The notes beneath the pieces are model-generated. The model was not told the DNA's origin. It made no database searches and was given only the letters and a program-made list of their open reading frames with translations. This document shows positions 22,657 to 32,545 of a stretch of 64,000 bases of DNA, in pieces. Made by a program: the position numbers and the translations under genes. Within the stretch, counting starts at the first letter, position 1, and the number at the start of each line of letters is the position of its first letter. This DNA comes from Triatoma infestans (lineage: Eukaryota; Arthropoda; Insecta; Hemiptera; Reduviidae), in contig JAAEAF010006700.1 of the NCBI GenBank assembly GCA_011037195.1, positions 1 to 64,000 of the forward strand, read 5' to 3'.

Positions 22657-23370
22657 TCAGCCAGTCTGTCTCTTTATTATTCTCTACCTAACTTCTATTC
22701 AAACTGTAAAGTCATTGCAGTTTGTGTGTTCCATTCATTATACAGTGTTCGGCACATTATCTAGTTTATTTGTCCAAAATCCATTCTCTCTAAATCTTCA
22801 CTCTCCTTCTCACATCATTATAATATTATATCAAGTTGTGCTCGCTCTGTAACCTAACCTAACCTAAACAAAGATGAATCAGTATTTCATTTTGTATGTG
22901 TTTGCCAAATTTTAAAGAAATTTATAATAAATCTACATTAAAATTACAAGAATTCATTGATAACTTAAATGGTAAGAATTAGCATTCTCTGATAAAATAT
23001 TAACCTGGAGTTACAGACAAATTTTGGAATGAAGATATTAATTTTTAGTTTATTTACTCATCCCTTTTTATTTATTTATTTTTGCTTTCCTTATATATAT
23101 ATTTTTTTTTTATATATTATCAGAAGGCTTTAATTCTGTTCACTGCTTCATTACTTCAGTTGTTGTAAATTCTGTGTCTGTATTTTTTCATTTGAATCTA
23201 GTGTAAGTTTTTTATTTCTTAAAGTAATGGTGAAATAATGACATCTGCTCAGACGGTCATTACCATAAGTATGTCTTGTATACTAATCTGTCTATTATTT
23301 TTGTTAAAATCCCTTATATGGTTCCATAAATAAAGGCTGTTATTATTATTATTATTATTATTATATAGTA
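22657..23370. other. Unassigned stretch with a short telomere-like run
   Basis: 22657-22849 is CT-rich and continues the interrupted sequence left of the foldback. 22850-22867 holds CCTAA repeats. The rest is AT-rich with an (ATT)n run at 23339-23363. No gene recognised. Confidence 0.45.
22850..22867 (-). repeat. Short TTAGG-type telomere-like run
   Basis: TAACCTAACCTAACCTAA, about 3.5 units of the insect telomere motif read on the minus strand. It is far too short to be a telomere and is probably chance, or a relic of an old break repair or retroelement end. Confidence 0.6.
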
Positions 23371-23615
23371 TTATGAAGTTTAAAGAATATCGTTGGATCG
23401 TTTTTGAGATAATCTTTAAAAAAAAAAAAAACAACCTGAAAATCCAGTAAAGCCGCACTTTTGATAAAGAGGTTATTGTCATATTGTGTGATGTTAGTAC
23501 CTAAACGTAATATCTCATCGGCTATTCGCTGAAAACATTCTTTCAAACTCAGAGGATTTTTAAACATCAAAACTTCATTTTGAAAATATGATATGATTGC
23601 ATTACTGCTCCTTTA
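23371..23615 (-). mobile_element. HINE-like partial copy, minus
   Basis: Reversed blocks: TATGAAGTTTAAAGAATATCG, AGTAAAGCCGCACTTTTG, CCTAAACGTAATATC, TTCGCTGAAAACATTC, TCAAAACTTCATTTTG. Ends are lost. Confidence 0.5.
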
Positions 23616-24163
23616 GAAAAATTCATAATGAATTAATGTGTCAAGGCATTAATTTAATTTGTTGGCGGGCAGTTATTGTTGACGAGTATGATCTCCTTCA
23701 TCTTAAAAGTGTACTTATTGCAATAACCAAAAAAAAATCTTACATAATCTCTAAAATAATCATTCCACGATCTAGTTATATAGTTGTGAGCCAAATCCAT
23801 TGGTATCTAAAAGATATATTGTGGCCCAGCACATGACGAACTAACCTATATCTTTATCATTTCAAATACTGAATTCTAGCTATTTTTGAAAATAACCATT
23901 ACTCTCATATTCAACATAATGACCTTGAGTATATACTCAAAGAAAAAAATTGACAAATTAAAATTATTAATATAAAATTTTATAAAACTAACTTAACGAG
24001 AGTTATACAATATATATTACAAAAAAAAAATGAAATAAAGTATGCTTCCTCATACAAATAAAGTTGGTGAGTATAAGAATATTAAATTTTTGGATAAATT
24101 TAAATTTTTTTTTAAACTGAAAAATTATATTAATTATTTCATTTTCAATTTGCAGTACCTTAT
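23616..24163. other. Unassigned AT-rich stretch
   Basis: No feature recognised. A sequence near 23760-23830 (ATCATTCCACGATCTAG...) recurs imperfectly at 24778-24835, so the region contains an unnamed repeat. Confidence 0.4.
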
Positions 24164-24167
24164 ATAT

Positions 24168-24583
24168 TGTAACGTTTTTCCAAACTAGCTACTGCAACTA
24201 GTTGCTAAGTAGGTTCGGTTTAGATAAAATACACTAAATTTAACAACACCAATTTATTGTTCAACACAATAAATTATAAATAAAACACTTAAATACACTG
24301 TATAAACCATCAAAAGTTCTCTCATTTTTATTACTTTTAGTTCACAAAAGTTTATTCATTTTTAACAAGCGCGAACTCCATTTGTAACAAGACTCACTCA
24401 CTCGAGCTGTTCTTCTCCTATTTATACCATTGGAGAAGGTTCTGGAAGGTTCTAGATTCTTCTAGGCCGCGGTAGGCAGCTGTAGAAGAGTCTAGAAGCG
24501 CCTCGCTAGCGCCTCCCAGCGGCCACGAGGAGAACTTGAGGTGTCTGCTTCTTCCGCTAGATGGCACAAGCAGCTGCGTTACA
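24168..24583 (-). mobile_element. Solo LTR, 416 bp, minus orientation
   Basis: Terminal inverted TGTAACG...CGTTACA bound the block, and the 4-bp direct repeat ATAT flanks it (24164-24167 and 24584-24587), as for Gypsy-type LTR insertions. Read on the minus strand, the U3 holds a heat-shock-element array and a TATA box (GGTATAAATAGG near 24417-24428). An initiator-like GAGTGAGTGAGTC follows about 30 bp on, and AATAAA-type signals lie near 24267-24275, before the end. No internal coding region or second LTR is present, so it is the remnant of recombination between the two LTRs. The superfamily is inferred from the duplication length and ends only. Confidence 0.8.
24415..24463 (-). promoter_or_regulatory. 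Heat-shock-element array and TATA box in the LTR
   Basis: 24434-24453 reads AGAAG GTTCT GGAAG GTTCT, four contiguous alternating nGAAn/nTTCn pentamers, the binding pattern of heat-shock factor. Two further imperfect TTC units follow to 24463. The TATA box lies within about 10 bp downstream in the LTR's sense. The layout suggests stress-inducible transcription; not demonstrated. Confidence 0.75.
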
Positions 24584-24598
24584 ATATTATACAAAATC

Positions 24599-24640
24599 AA
24601 CTCTTGAGAATGTCGTGATCAGACATCGAAACGTAGAGTT
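24599..24640 (+). ncRNA. Hammerhead-like motif, TTGAGAA-core variant
   Basis: Stem I AACTC pairs perfectly with GAGTT. The core is TTGAGAA instead of CTGANGA, stem II is TGTC with GACA, then GAA and ACGTA (GUA site). Relative to the canonical hammerhead, C3 is U and G8 is A, a change that would keep the C3-G8 base pair as U3-A8. It lies 12 bp from the LTR duplication, in plus sense. Confidence 0.45.
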
Positions 24641-24644
24641 CTTA

Positions 24645-25415
24645 TTGTAAAAATAGAAATAAAACATTGATAAATAAGAAGGATAAAAAATTGGTGTTAA
24701 ATTGAAATTAATTTACCAAAATACAATTTAAATTTCAACATATTAGCCTACTACAAAAAAATAAGCGCATATCATCTCTGATCATTCCACGAGCTAGATA
24801 TATAGTTGTGAACTAAATCCACTGGCGTCTAAAAGATCTGCTCAGACCCTCTATTGTGCCTATAATTTGTATTTTGCTGGATAGTAGGGTATAAGGATGA
24901 CAAAAATGATTGCAAATTTCTTCCTCTACATTATCTGTAGCCTTATAGTTTTTTTATCAAATGATTAAATATTATTTTAATCAACATATGTTTAAAAATG
25001 TTTTTGGAGCTATAGGAGCTTATGCAATCCTAGTATTTATTTACCAAATTCTTGCCAATTATTTTTCACTGTTTGGGCGTAGTAATTTATATAAAACCGA
25101 TATAAAAACAAAAGAATTGTTTCAAGTTCCATAATAACTTCATTAAAACGAATAGATTTGGAAAGGCGTTTAAAATCCTGGAAAAATTATCGAACAGACA
25201 AAAATTACAAAATAATAGTTCATTACATTTTGATAAAACAACTTATTCTTTGATAATATAGTTCCTTAAAAACTCTTGGAGATTTGTAGTTTGAGTGCAA
25301 TTATTTTTAAACTGATATACGAATATATCCATAGTAATTTATCCTAGTGGTCAGTAAATAGGGTGTAAATTAATTTGAAAGGGTAAAAGGAAAGAAAAAA
25401 AGTGTGTGTATGGGT

Positions 25416-25446
<31 letters not shown>

Positions 25447-25825
25447 CATATGTATACAGAGAGAGGAGTATGAAGTAATGTAAATAGTGGAAAGTTGTAA
25501 ATAGACATGGAGTTAGAAGTGCGGCGGACAGTAGCTGGTAGCAGGTGGTTGTTTGGCAGTAATGTCAGAGTTTATCCAGAAAATTGCGACCTGCCCACTG
25601 TCCTGCTCCTCCTAGTATACCAGCGGCCAGCCCGCTTTCTCCCTCTCTGTCCTCTCTAATCTTTATCTACATTTTAGATCCAGCATCCATTTACACAATT
25701 TACTTTACCTTTCTAAAATGTCCACAAAACGAACTCGAGCGTTTACTTTATTGCACACTTTCAACAGATTAATATGTCCCTTACAAGATTTAATATCACT
25801 TTATTAAGTATATATATATATTTTT
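24645..25825. other. Unassigned stretch with a (GT)n microsatellite
   Basis: No gene recognised. 25419-25446 is (GT)14. 25500-25640 is less AT-rich, but its open frame (25584-25772) has no domain and low-complexity composition. Confidence 0.4.
25419..25446. repeat. (GT)n microsatellite
   Basis: Fourteen GT units preceded by imperfect GTGTGTATGGGTGGGTG. Confidence 0.95.
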
Positions 25826-25828
25826 TTT

Positions 25829-26181
25829 ACCTTTCTCTTACGACTAGTGAGAGGAAGTATTGTAATCCAGTCAAATTTGGATATCGAGTTTTCACCGGAA
25901 ATACACGTTTTGAGGTCCCCTGAGTCCGATAAAGTGGTTTTGAGAAAATGGTCTTTGTATATGTGAAAATCATAGCTCTAAAATCGGAAACATCGCAGGA
26001 AGTTCGAACTTCCTGCCATTCCGTTTGAATATCTCCATGGAATCCGGACAGTAAGTTATCTGTCAAAATTCCTCAAGTAGGAAATAGCAGTTTTCTGAAA
26101 GTATTTTTCGCTTTTTTGCAATTTTTCTCAAAAAATCATTTCAATCATTTTTTATTTAAACTTAGTGCATCAATTACAGAT
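25829..26181 (+). mobile_element. HINE-like copy, 5' half
   Basis: ACCTTTCTCTTACGACTAGTGAGAGG (5' hairpin), GGATATCGAGTTTTCACCGG, ACGTTTTGAGGTCCCC, a short middle, CTCAAGTAGGAAATAGC and the start of a sub-repeat. It stops at ATCAATTACAGAT, where the non-LTR fragment begins. Confidence 0.7.
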
Positions 26182-26640
26182 ATTATTATTAACAACAGTG
26201 GGTGGGCTATACCCCGGCACTGCAGTCAACCAAGGCTTTTTATGCCACATCCGGTAGTTTCTAGTAGGAGAACCCTCCCTGCCTAAGGAGTTTCAGAACT
26301 TTCACCACAAGATCGTTTTGCGTTACTGTCTCCTCCGGCCACAACGTACCAATGGTTTCGTAGCGCAATTTAGTTATTGCAACGCAATCAAAGAGCAGGT
26401 GGGGGCCGTCTTCTCTGGACATAGTAAAAGGGTTCCACCCTATCTTGTGCAGATGCTTCCTGAACCTACCATGATCCGTAAATAGCCCCGTCACCAGAGA
26501 GATCTGGTTCCTGCTCAGGCTAAGGGTCATATTGGTTCTTCTTTTACACAGTCCTGGCATCATCCTATTACTGTGTATGGCTCCTGGGCTTCCCCTCCAG
26601 AGCTCCTCATGCTTACTGCTAATCTCTGATCAAGAATGCT
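26182..26640 (-). pseudogene. Non-LTR retrotransposon C-terminal relic
   Basis: Minus frame 26563-26261 reads LSRNQISLVTGLFTDHGRFRK then HLHKIGWNPF, HLLFDCVAI and LRYETIGTLWP. This corresponds to the C-terminal zinc-knuckle region (TGHC..L..HL, then E-HLLF-C) of RNase H-bearing non-LTR elements, with the first cysteines lost. A (TTA)n run at 26181-26193 is the 3' tail (TAA)n in the element's sense. It sits between two HINE-like segments. No clear target duplication found. It differs from the 34066-35265 family but is related in layout. Confidence 0.65.
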
Positions 26641-26647
26641 CCGATGA

Positions 26648-27620
26648 TCTTACTCCTAGTAAGAGGAAATATTGTATTCGATATCAGTTTTCACCGGAAA
26701 TATCCGTTTTGAGGTCCCCTGAGTCCAAAAAAGTGGTTTTTTAGCAAATGGTCTGTATGTGTGTGTGTATGTGTGAGTGTGTGAACAGCATAGCTCAAAA
26801 ACGAAAAATCATAGAAAGTTAAAATTTGATATTACGTTTAGGTATCACCATGGTATCCGACACTACGTTATCTGTCAAAATTCCTCAACCGGAAGTACCA
26901 CTTTACTAGTTGGTTTTATTACGTTTTTGCGATTTTCTCCAAAATGGCTCCGACGATTTTCTTTAAACTTGTTATATCAACTACACATACAAAGAGGTAC
27001 AACTTTTATTTGAAACATTTCTCCGGGAAAATTCATTTAAGGGCATTTCTGGGAGAAGGGTGGGGTTAGGTTTTCATCTTAACTGCTATTTCAGTTTATT
27101 GGACAATTTTGTCATCTAAATAGTGTTAATTAGAATTAAATATGTTGTTGAAATTCCGAGTTTGAAAAAAAATCGGATCACCGGATGTACGTTTACTTTA
27201 CCACTTTATTAAATGATTTTTTTCACTTTTTTGCGATTTTCTCAAAAATAGTTCAAACGATTTTCTTGAAACTTCGTATATAAACTACACATACAAAGGT
27301 CTACAACTTTTATTTAAAACATTTCTCTGAGAAAATGCATTTAAGGGCAATTTTGGGAGTAGGGTGAGGTTATGTTTTTTTCTAAAGTGCTATCATAGTT
27401 GATTATACAATTCTATCATCCACAGAAAATTAATTAGAAACAAATAGATGCTAAAATTCCGAGTCTTAAGGAAATCAGTAAACCGGAAGTGCTCTTTTAG
27501 TGAATAGTTTTTTCAGGCTGTCGACAAATTTCATTAAATTTGGTACACAAACTATAAAATTTGTCAATTATAATTTTGAGAACGTTGTGTGAGAAAGTTG
27601 TGTGAGTGTTTCACACCAGA
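26648..27620 (+). mobile_element. HINE-like element, near-complete, plus
   Basis: CTTACTCCTAGTAAGAGG (5' hairpin; the first bases of the end are lost to the neighbouring insert), CGATATCAGTTTTCACCGG, GTGTGTG tract near 26757-26785 and CAACCGGAAGTACCAC. Two sub-repeats follow (26946 and 27247), then AACCGGAAGTGC and the 3' stem-loop GTGTGAGTGTTTCACACCAGA with a T-run. Confidence 0.8.
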
Positions 27621-28195
27621 TTTTTGTTTGTTTATAAAAATCAAATTTTTAGTCTAATTATTAAGGAATATGTTATTTGAAAAGAATCACATTGTTAGAG
27701 CATTTAATGAATTACTTGGAGAATAAGTGGAAGAAAGTTTCTATCAACAGGTGCAGCAACAAGATGAGCACAGAAATATCCCATACAAAAACAAATAAAT
27801 GCTAAGGGAGAGAAAGCGTATCTGGGAGTTAGATTGAAAGTTTGAATATAAAGAATTCTAGAATACGTAAAACATTGTTTTTTAGCAGAAGTTTTCTTTA
27901 AACCATAAAATTTACTAATTTGTCCTAATCTAAATGTAGTGACAGAGCCCCCCCCCCCCACTTAGTACTGATCTTGTCCCCACAAGTATCTACCCAAGCA
28001 GGTATAGAATTGATTACATTATATTCCAGAAGAGAGCGCCAATAATATTGATTCTAAAATTAACATCGCAGATGCCTCAGCAAAACTTGCAAAACAATTT
28101 TTCCAGTAAAACGTTAACAAACAAAAAAAAATCTCGTTTAAAAGAAAACCGTCGATGTTTTTATGGAGAAAAATTACAGGAAACAACAAACAAAA
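27621..28195. other. Unassigned stretch
   Basis: No gene recognised. A C9-10 run lies at about 27950-27960. The open frames here (27704-27961 minus, 28048-28254 plus) have no recognisable domain. Confidence 0.4.
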
Positions 28196-28549
28196 ACCTG
28201 TTCAGAAGATTGGCATTTCCGGTGAACCAATTTGCTTTAAATTCAGAATTTTGACAAGATATATTTCATTTTAAATGATAGAATGATATAATAAACTGAA
28301 ATAACACTTTAGGGGAAAACATAATCACACCCGCCCCCGAAAAACCACTCTTAAATGAATTTATCCAGAAAAATGTTTCAAATAAAAGTAGTAGCATCTT
28401 TATATGTGTAACTAATAATATCACAAAGCTTAAAGAAAATTGTTGAAGCCATTTTTGAACAAAAATCTCAACAGGTGAAAAAAAAAATTCAACATAATTT
28501 TACTTCCGGTTGAGGTATTTTGACAGACTACTTACTGTCGGATCCTATG

Positions 28550-29938
28550 TTTTTTTTTTATTTATTTATTTTATTTCCTGCCTGTGTACATAATTATTAT
28601 AATATAAAAGGCACGTCAATCATAATAAAAACAATAACAGCTACTTTCCAATAAAATTAAGTGCAACGGACTTTACACTATACAGGGTGTCCCAAGATAT
28701 ATCGATAACGACTTTTTATCGAAAACTAAGTTAGCTAGAAAAAAACACGTGTCCCCCGTAGTTTTTTGTTAGAAATCCAAATTTAATTTGCAAATTTGTT
28801 TTGGTGCTTCGAGAAGCAAGATATAGGCACCAACTTCATTTTTTCAAATGGGGAGGTGTGATTTTTATTATTTAAGAAATAGATTCCTCTATTTTTTGTA
28901 AGAAAAATTTACTTGAACGGTTTTTTTTCTGTAAGTGATATTTTACAAGTTATGAATGAAAACATGATTCCTATAAGAAATTTCAAAATGATATTATAAC
29001 GGTTTTTTGATTGAATAAGAAGAAAAGTACTATTTTATTATAAATTTTACTCCTCGTTGATTACAGATCTTGCTTGAACTGGCCTCCACCATTAGAGATG
29101 TATTTCTTTGGTCGTAAGGTACAATTGGCAGGAAAAAGCATGTGTATGCATCTCTAATGTTGGGGGCCAGTTCGAGCAAGATCTGTAATTAATGAGGAGT
29201 AAAATTTATAATAAAATAGTACTTTTCTTCTTATTCACTCAAAAAACCGTTATAATATCATGTTTTCGTTCATAACTAGTAAAATATCACTCACAGAAAA
29301 AAACCGTTCAAGTAAATTTTTCTTACAAAAAATAGAGGAATCTATTTCTTAAATAACAACCACACCTCCCCATTTGAAAAATGAAGTTGGTGCCTGTATC
29401 TCGCTTCGCGAAGCACCAAAACAAATTTACAAATTAAATTTGGTTTTCTAACAAAAAACTGCGGGGACACGTAATTTTTAGTTTTTTTTCTAGCTATCTT
29501 AGTTTCCGAGAAAAAATCGTTATCCATATACCTTGGGACACCCTGTATATTAAAACTAACAGCAAAACTTTCAGTCTTATTTGAAATGTTCATCACTCCA
29601 CTCTGCATTCATAAATTCTTTATGTCATAAAAACAATTCTTTATCAAGAAACGGGTGATGGCTTGTTTGAAGTGATTCCCACTTAACCATCTTACACCTA
29701 AGGGAATTTTATTAAATACTCTCGCCGACATGGACACTGGAAAGTTGATCAGACATCACTAGTCGTTTGTAAGGTATACATAGATTATCTTTATTGCGTA
29801 GATTGTGATTATGCTTATCACCTCTAGTTTCAACTAAAGGCCCCTTTTTTCTTATTCAGTGCTTGTTTCAAAATGAATACTGAGGGTAACGTCATTATAT
29901 TTAATTCTTTGAAAAGAGACCTGCAGCTAACTCGAGCC
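28550..29938 (-). pseudogene. Non-LTR retrotransposon 3' end, minus, inside a HINE-like copy
   Basis: On the minus strand, 29940-29600 reads through frameshifts as a reverse-transcriptase C-terminus: MTLPSVFILKQAL, HNHNLRNKDNLCIPYKRL, GERVFNKIPLGVRW, FKQAITRFLIKNCFYDI. The TLPS...H.H.TR.K...L...G..LFN.LP layout is common in insect non-LTR elements. It lacks the polymerase domain, so the copy is 5'-truncated. The 3' tail on the plus strand is a T-run and ATTT repeats at 28550-28572. A foldback transposon at 28681-29547 sits in its 3' untranslated part. No clean target duplication seen. Confidence 0.65.
28681..29547. mobile_element. Foldback transposon, 867 bp with ~400-bp inverted arms
   Basis: Starts TACAGGGTGTCCCAAG and ends CTTGGGACACCCTGTA, with TA on each side, consistent with a TA target duplication. 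Arms are 28681-29102 and about 29147-29547, near-identical apart from small differences, with a central spacer of about 44 bp. No coding capacity. The ends resemble those of non-autonomous Tc1/mariner-like or similar TIR elements; the superfamily is not determined. A transcript would form a long hairpin. Confidence 0.9.
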
Positions 29939-30199
29939 CTCATATTAATATCTAAACGGAATATTTAAATTTGTACTTTATGCAATTTTTCGTTTTCGTG
30001 CTGTGCTGTTCCACATATACCACACCCACGCACGAGCACATACACACACACACAGACCATTTAAAACCCGATATCGAAAATTTGACACGATTACAATACT
30101 TCTTCTGACTAGGAAGTAAAAAGAGAAAGTAAAAGTTTAGATGTAGGTATATATATTGGCCAAGTTTAACGGAGTTCGTTTTAGTCGTTTTTAATAAAG

Positions 30200-30772
30200 C
30201 TCAAAAGCCAAGTCTGTGAAGCAGCACTTCTGATTTATCGATATTTTTTTTAAATTTGGAATTTTAACAATGGTTTAAATATATAGTAATATTAAATAGA
30301 GTTATTACAGCTACACGCTGCTGTTCCCCCAGAACCTTCCCCCCCAAAAAATCCATTTTTCCGGTAAATGGTATAAAAATAAAAATGGTAGGTATTTATG
30401 TCTGTAGATACTATAAGAATTTTAAAGATAATTGTTTGAGCGTTTTTCAAAAAATCGCGAAAAGCTACAAAAAAAACAAACATAAAGATGCACTTTCGTT
30501 TATATCCGAAATCCTCGTGTCAGATGGAATGGTAATGTAACGGCAAGAGCGAGAGAGCCAAGCCTGACCGAGAGAAAAACAGACTCTCTCTGTCGTCTAA
30601 TTAATCATTCCCAATTTCTCTCCTCAACTCCATTATAGTAGTAACTAAACATAAACACATACACATATAGACTAATTGTTTCATAGAATTTCTTTGTACA
30701 TAGGAAACCTCAATACTTACATTTCCGGTGAAAACTCAATTTGGAAAATTCGGCTAGAAGTAAGAGAAAGTA
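30200..30772 (-). mobile_element. HINE-like copy, minus, with an ~110-bp unrelated middle
   Basis: 30200-30530: CACTTCTGATTTATCG, CCATTTTTCCGG, AATTGTTTGAGCG, GATGCACTTTCG. 30650-30772: ACATTTCCGGTGAAAACTC, AGTAAGAGAAAGTAAA (5' end in reverse). Between them (30535-30645) lies AAGAGCGAGAGAGCC-type sequence not seen in other copies. Confidence 0.55.
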
Positions 30773-30774
30773 AA

Positions 30775-31328
30775 AAAAAAAGTGCTTAGCCGCCAAACCA
30801 GCTGGAAGGTTAAAAAAAATAATGATAATAAAAATAGTAATTAAGAAATAATGTTTTTACAAAACTTTGAAAACTGATACTCTCACAAATAGTTGGTGTT
30901 CAGAGAAGCGTGGCCTGGTACTTGTTACTCATATTACATCGAACATTATCAACAAGCACAACAACATATTGTGAAATATTGCATAAATGTACAGTATTAC
31001 ATTATTTTTTAAATATGAATACACTATTGCCTGTATACATGAAATACTCACACAAAAAAGAAATAAATAAATCCAGCCAAACTTGGGTTCACGTCATTCT
31101 CCAGTGTGCACACTTTCATCCTCAGAGATTTTCATTGATCACAGCATGTGTACTACTACAAGGAATACCTTAACCATCCACAGGACTTCTTATATTTCCA
31201 ACAAAGTGTTTTTGATGCAAAAGCCTAAATGCAAACATTGTATAAACTTTATAAAGAAAATCGGCTGTTAATTGCTATACTATTGTGAACTTTCCAACAT
31301 AAGTTAATAGTATGATTTAATAATAAGG
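30775..31328. other. Unassigned stretch
   Basis: Two overlapping open frames (30910-31173 and 31083-31271) have no domain. Nothing else recognised. Confidence 0.4.
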
Positions 31329-31571
31329 AAAGGATTAGCTCAGTGGTAGCGCGCTGGACCAGCAGCGAGGAGGTCCCGGGTTCGAATACAGCAATACTAC
31401 CCTTAGATTTTCTCTTGCTAGGAGCCTCTAGAGCTCAGTGCCCAGTGAAGGGCAGTGATGTCTCTGTTGGTAGAGAATACTACTTGGAGACCGGCAGTGC
31501 ACTGTGAAGGCCCCCGGGTGGGCACAACAGATCTTTCAAGTCGCAGTGCAATAATCCCCTTTTAAAAAAAA
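31329..31571 (+). mobile_element. tRNA-derived SINE
   Basis: The head has a polymerase III A box (TAGCTCAGTGGTAGC, 31336-31350) and B box (GGGTTCGAATAC, 31378-31389) in tRNA-like spacing. A roughly 165-bp non-tRNA body follows (GAGCTCAGTGCCCAGTG, GGCAGTGATGTCTCTG, ending AGTCGCAGTGCAATAATCC), then an 8-A tail at about 31564-31571. GC content is well above the surroundings. No CCA or tRNA acceptor pairing, so it is not a tRNA gene. No perfect target duplication is visible. Confidence 0.75.
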
Positions 31572-31669
31572 GATTATTTAAAATATTAATATAAAAGTAT
31601 TTTGTTGATCGTTGATGTTATGAAGGCATTTGGTGAGGATCGGATCAAACAGGAAACCATCAATTATTT
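31572..31669. other. Spacer
   Basis: Short AT-rich sequence before the next foldback; part may belong to its outer, non-palindromic end. Confidence 0.3.
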
Positions 31670-32046
31670 CCAACGTTTCGTACAGAGTTTTCTGTCTTTT
31701 ATCAAGGCTTTAATATACATATAGGTGGTGGCTTGAAGATGTGGAAAAAGAATTTAGAGGCACTTTCAAATTAGCAACCTTTTTTTTCAACACAGAAACA
31801 TAAAAATTAAAAGTTACTAGATACTGCTTGTTTTAAATTCATCTACAGAAATGAAAGTTGGGTTTGAAAGCGACTTTCATTTCTATAGATGATTTGAAAA
31901 CAAGTAACTAGTAACTTTTAATTTTCTGTGCTGTGAAAAAATGTTTCAAAGTTTCAATATTCCACTAAATTCTTTTTCCACATCTTCAAGACCATCTATA
32001 TAAAATGCCTTGATAAAGACAGGAAACTCTTTCAAAACGTTGGCAT
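31670..32046. mobile_element. Head-to-head inverted repeat with hammerhead-like motifs at both ends
   Basis: Arms 31670-31858 and about 31873-32046 are inverted copies (CATCTTCAAG..., TTTTTCCACA..., AAAAGTTACTAG...) with a 14-bp centre. At each outer end is a hammerhead-like motif. 31670-31707 (minus): CC, TTGATAA, ACAG/CTGT stem, GAA, ACGTT, GG. 32005-32046 (plus): ATGCC, TTGATAA, GACAG..., AAA, ACGTT, GGCAT, where stem I is perfect over 5 bp but GAA has become AAA. The design matches 60634-61063. Confidence 0.75.
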
Positions 32047-32099
32047 TATCTAATCTAAGAATTTGGGGACTTCAAGGAGATTCATCGCTTAGGCCATTG

Positions 32100-32545
32100 C
32101 TGGGCCCTTTGTGCACTCCGTAGAACACCTCACATCAGCCTTGTATCATTAAAAACGCCAGGGCTGAGGCGAGTGAGATTTCTGATCCCGCCTTCGACTC
32201 CGGAATGTCGCAGCCAATTTTCAAGAATCGTCTGCGAGCATAATGCACGCACTCTCTAAGATGGATTAAACGGATGCACGCACTCTCCAAGAAAATCTTA
32301 AGTACCTCAGCCCAGCAGTATTTCTCCAATAAAATGTATGTTTTCGTAATAGCTATTTTTCTGTATGAGATGCCGCAGAAAGGCTCTGGACCAATGGGCG
32401 TTCGTGAGACGCCCTCCTTTGCCGCCTATTGGCGGCCTCTTCGTTATCTTGAATGCCCTTGTGACTCGGCACCCAGCCTATGTTGGCATAATTGATTATT
32501 TCTTTCTTGACCCGATCCTCACCAAATTTCTTCATAACACAATAA
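32100..32545 (-). pseudogene. Non-LTR element RNase H/C-terminal relic
   Basis: Minus frame: INYANIGWVPSHKGIQDNEEA near 32440-32500 is the C-terminal RNase H block (WVPSH.GI.GNE.AD) found in several non-LTR clades. Further on, SKAGSEISLASALAFL near 32150-32200 lies in the C-terminal tail. Frame breaks and stops show decay. No reverse transcriptase part is present. Short plus-strand open frames over it are shadows. Confidence 0.7.

Larger units (their letters stand above)
28200..30130 (-). mobile_element. HINE-like copy, minus, split by a 1.4-kb insertion
   Basis: Left piece 28200-28549: ATTTCCGGTGAACC, GTTTCAAATAAAAGTAGTAGC, AATTGTTGAAGCC, TACTTCCGGTTGAGG, CTGTCGGATCCTATG. Right piece 29940-30130: ATCTAAACGGAATATT, TTTTTCGTTTTCGTGCTG, an AC tract, GATATCGAAAATTTGACACG, then AAAGAGAAAGTAAA. 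The break falls inside the conserved GGATCC...ATCTAAACGG block, so the sequence between is inserted. Confidence 0.7.

Noticed and set aside
22850..22867. Interstitial telomere
   Set aside because: Only about 3.5 units of CCTAA; too short to call a telomeric site.
31332..31400. True tRNA gene
   Set aside because: A and B boxes are present, but acceptor-stem pairing is missing and the sequence runs into a SINE body with an A-tail.
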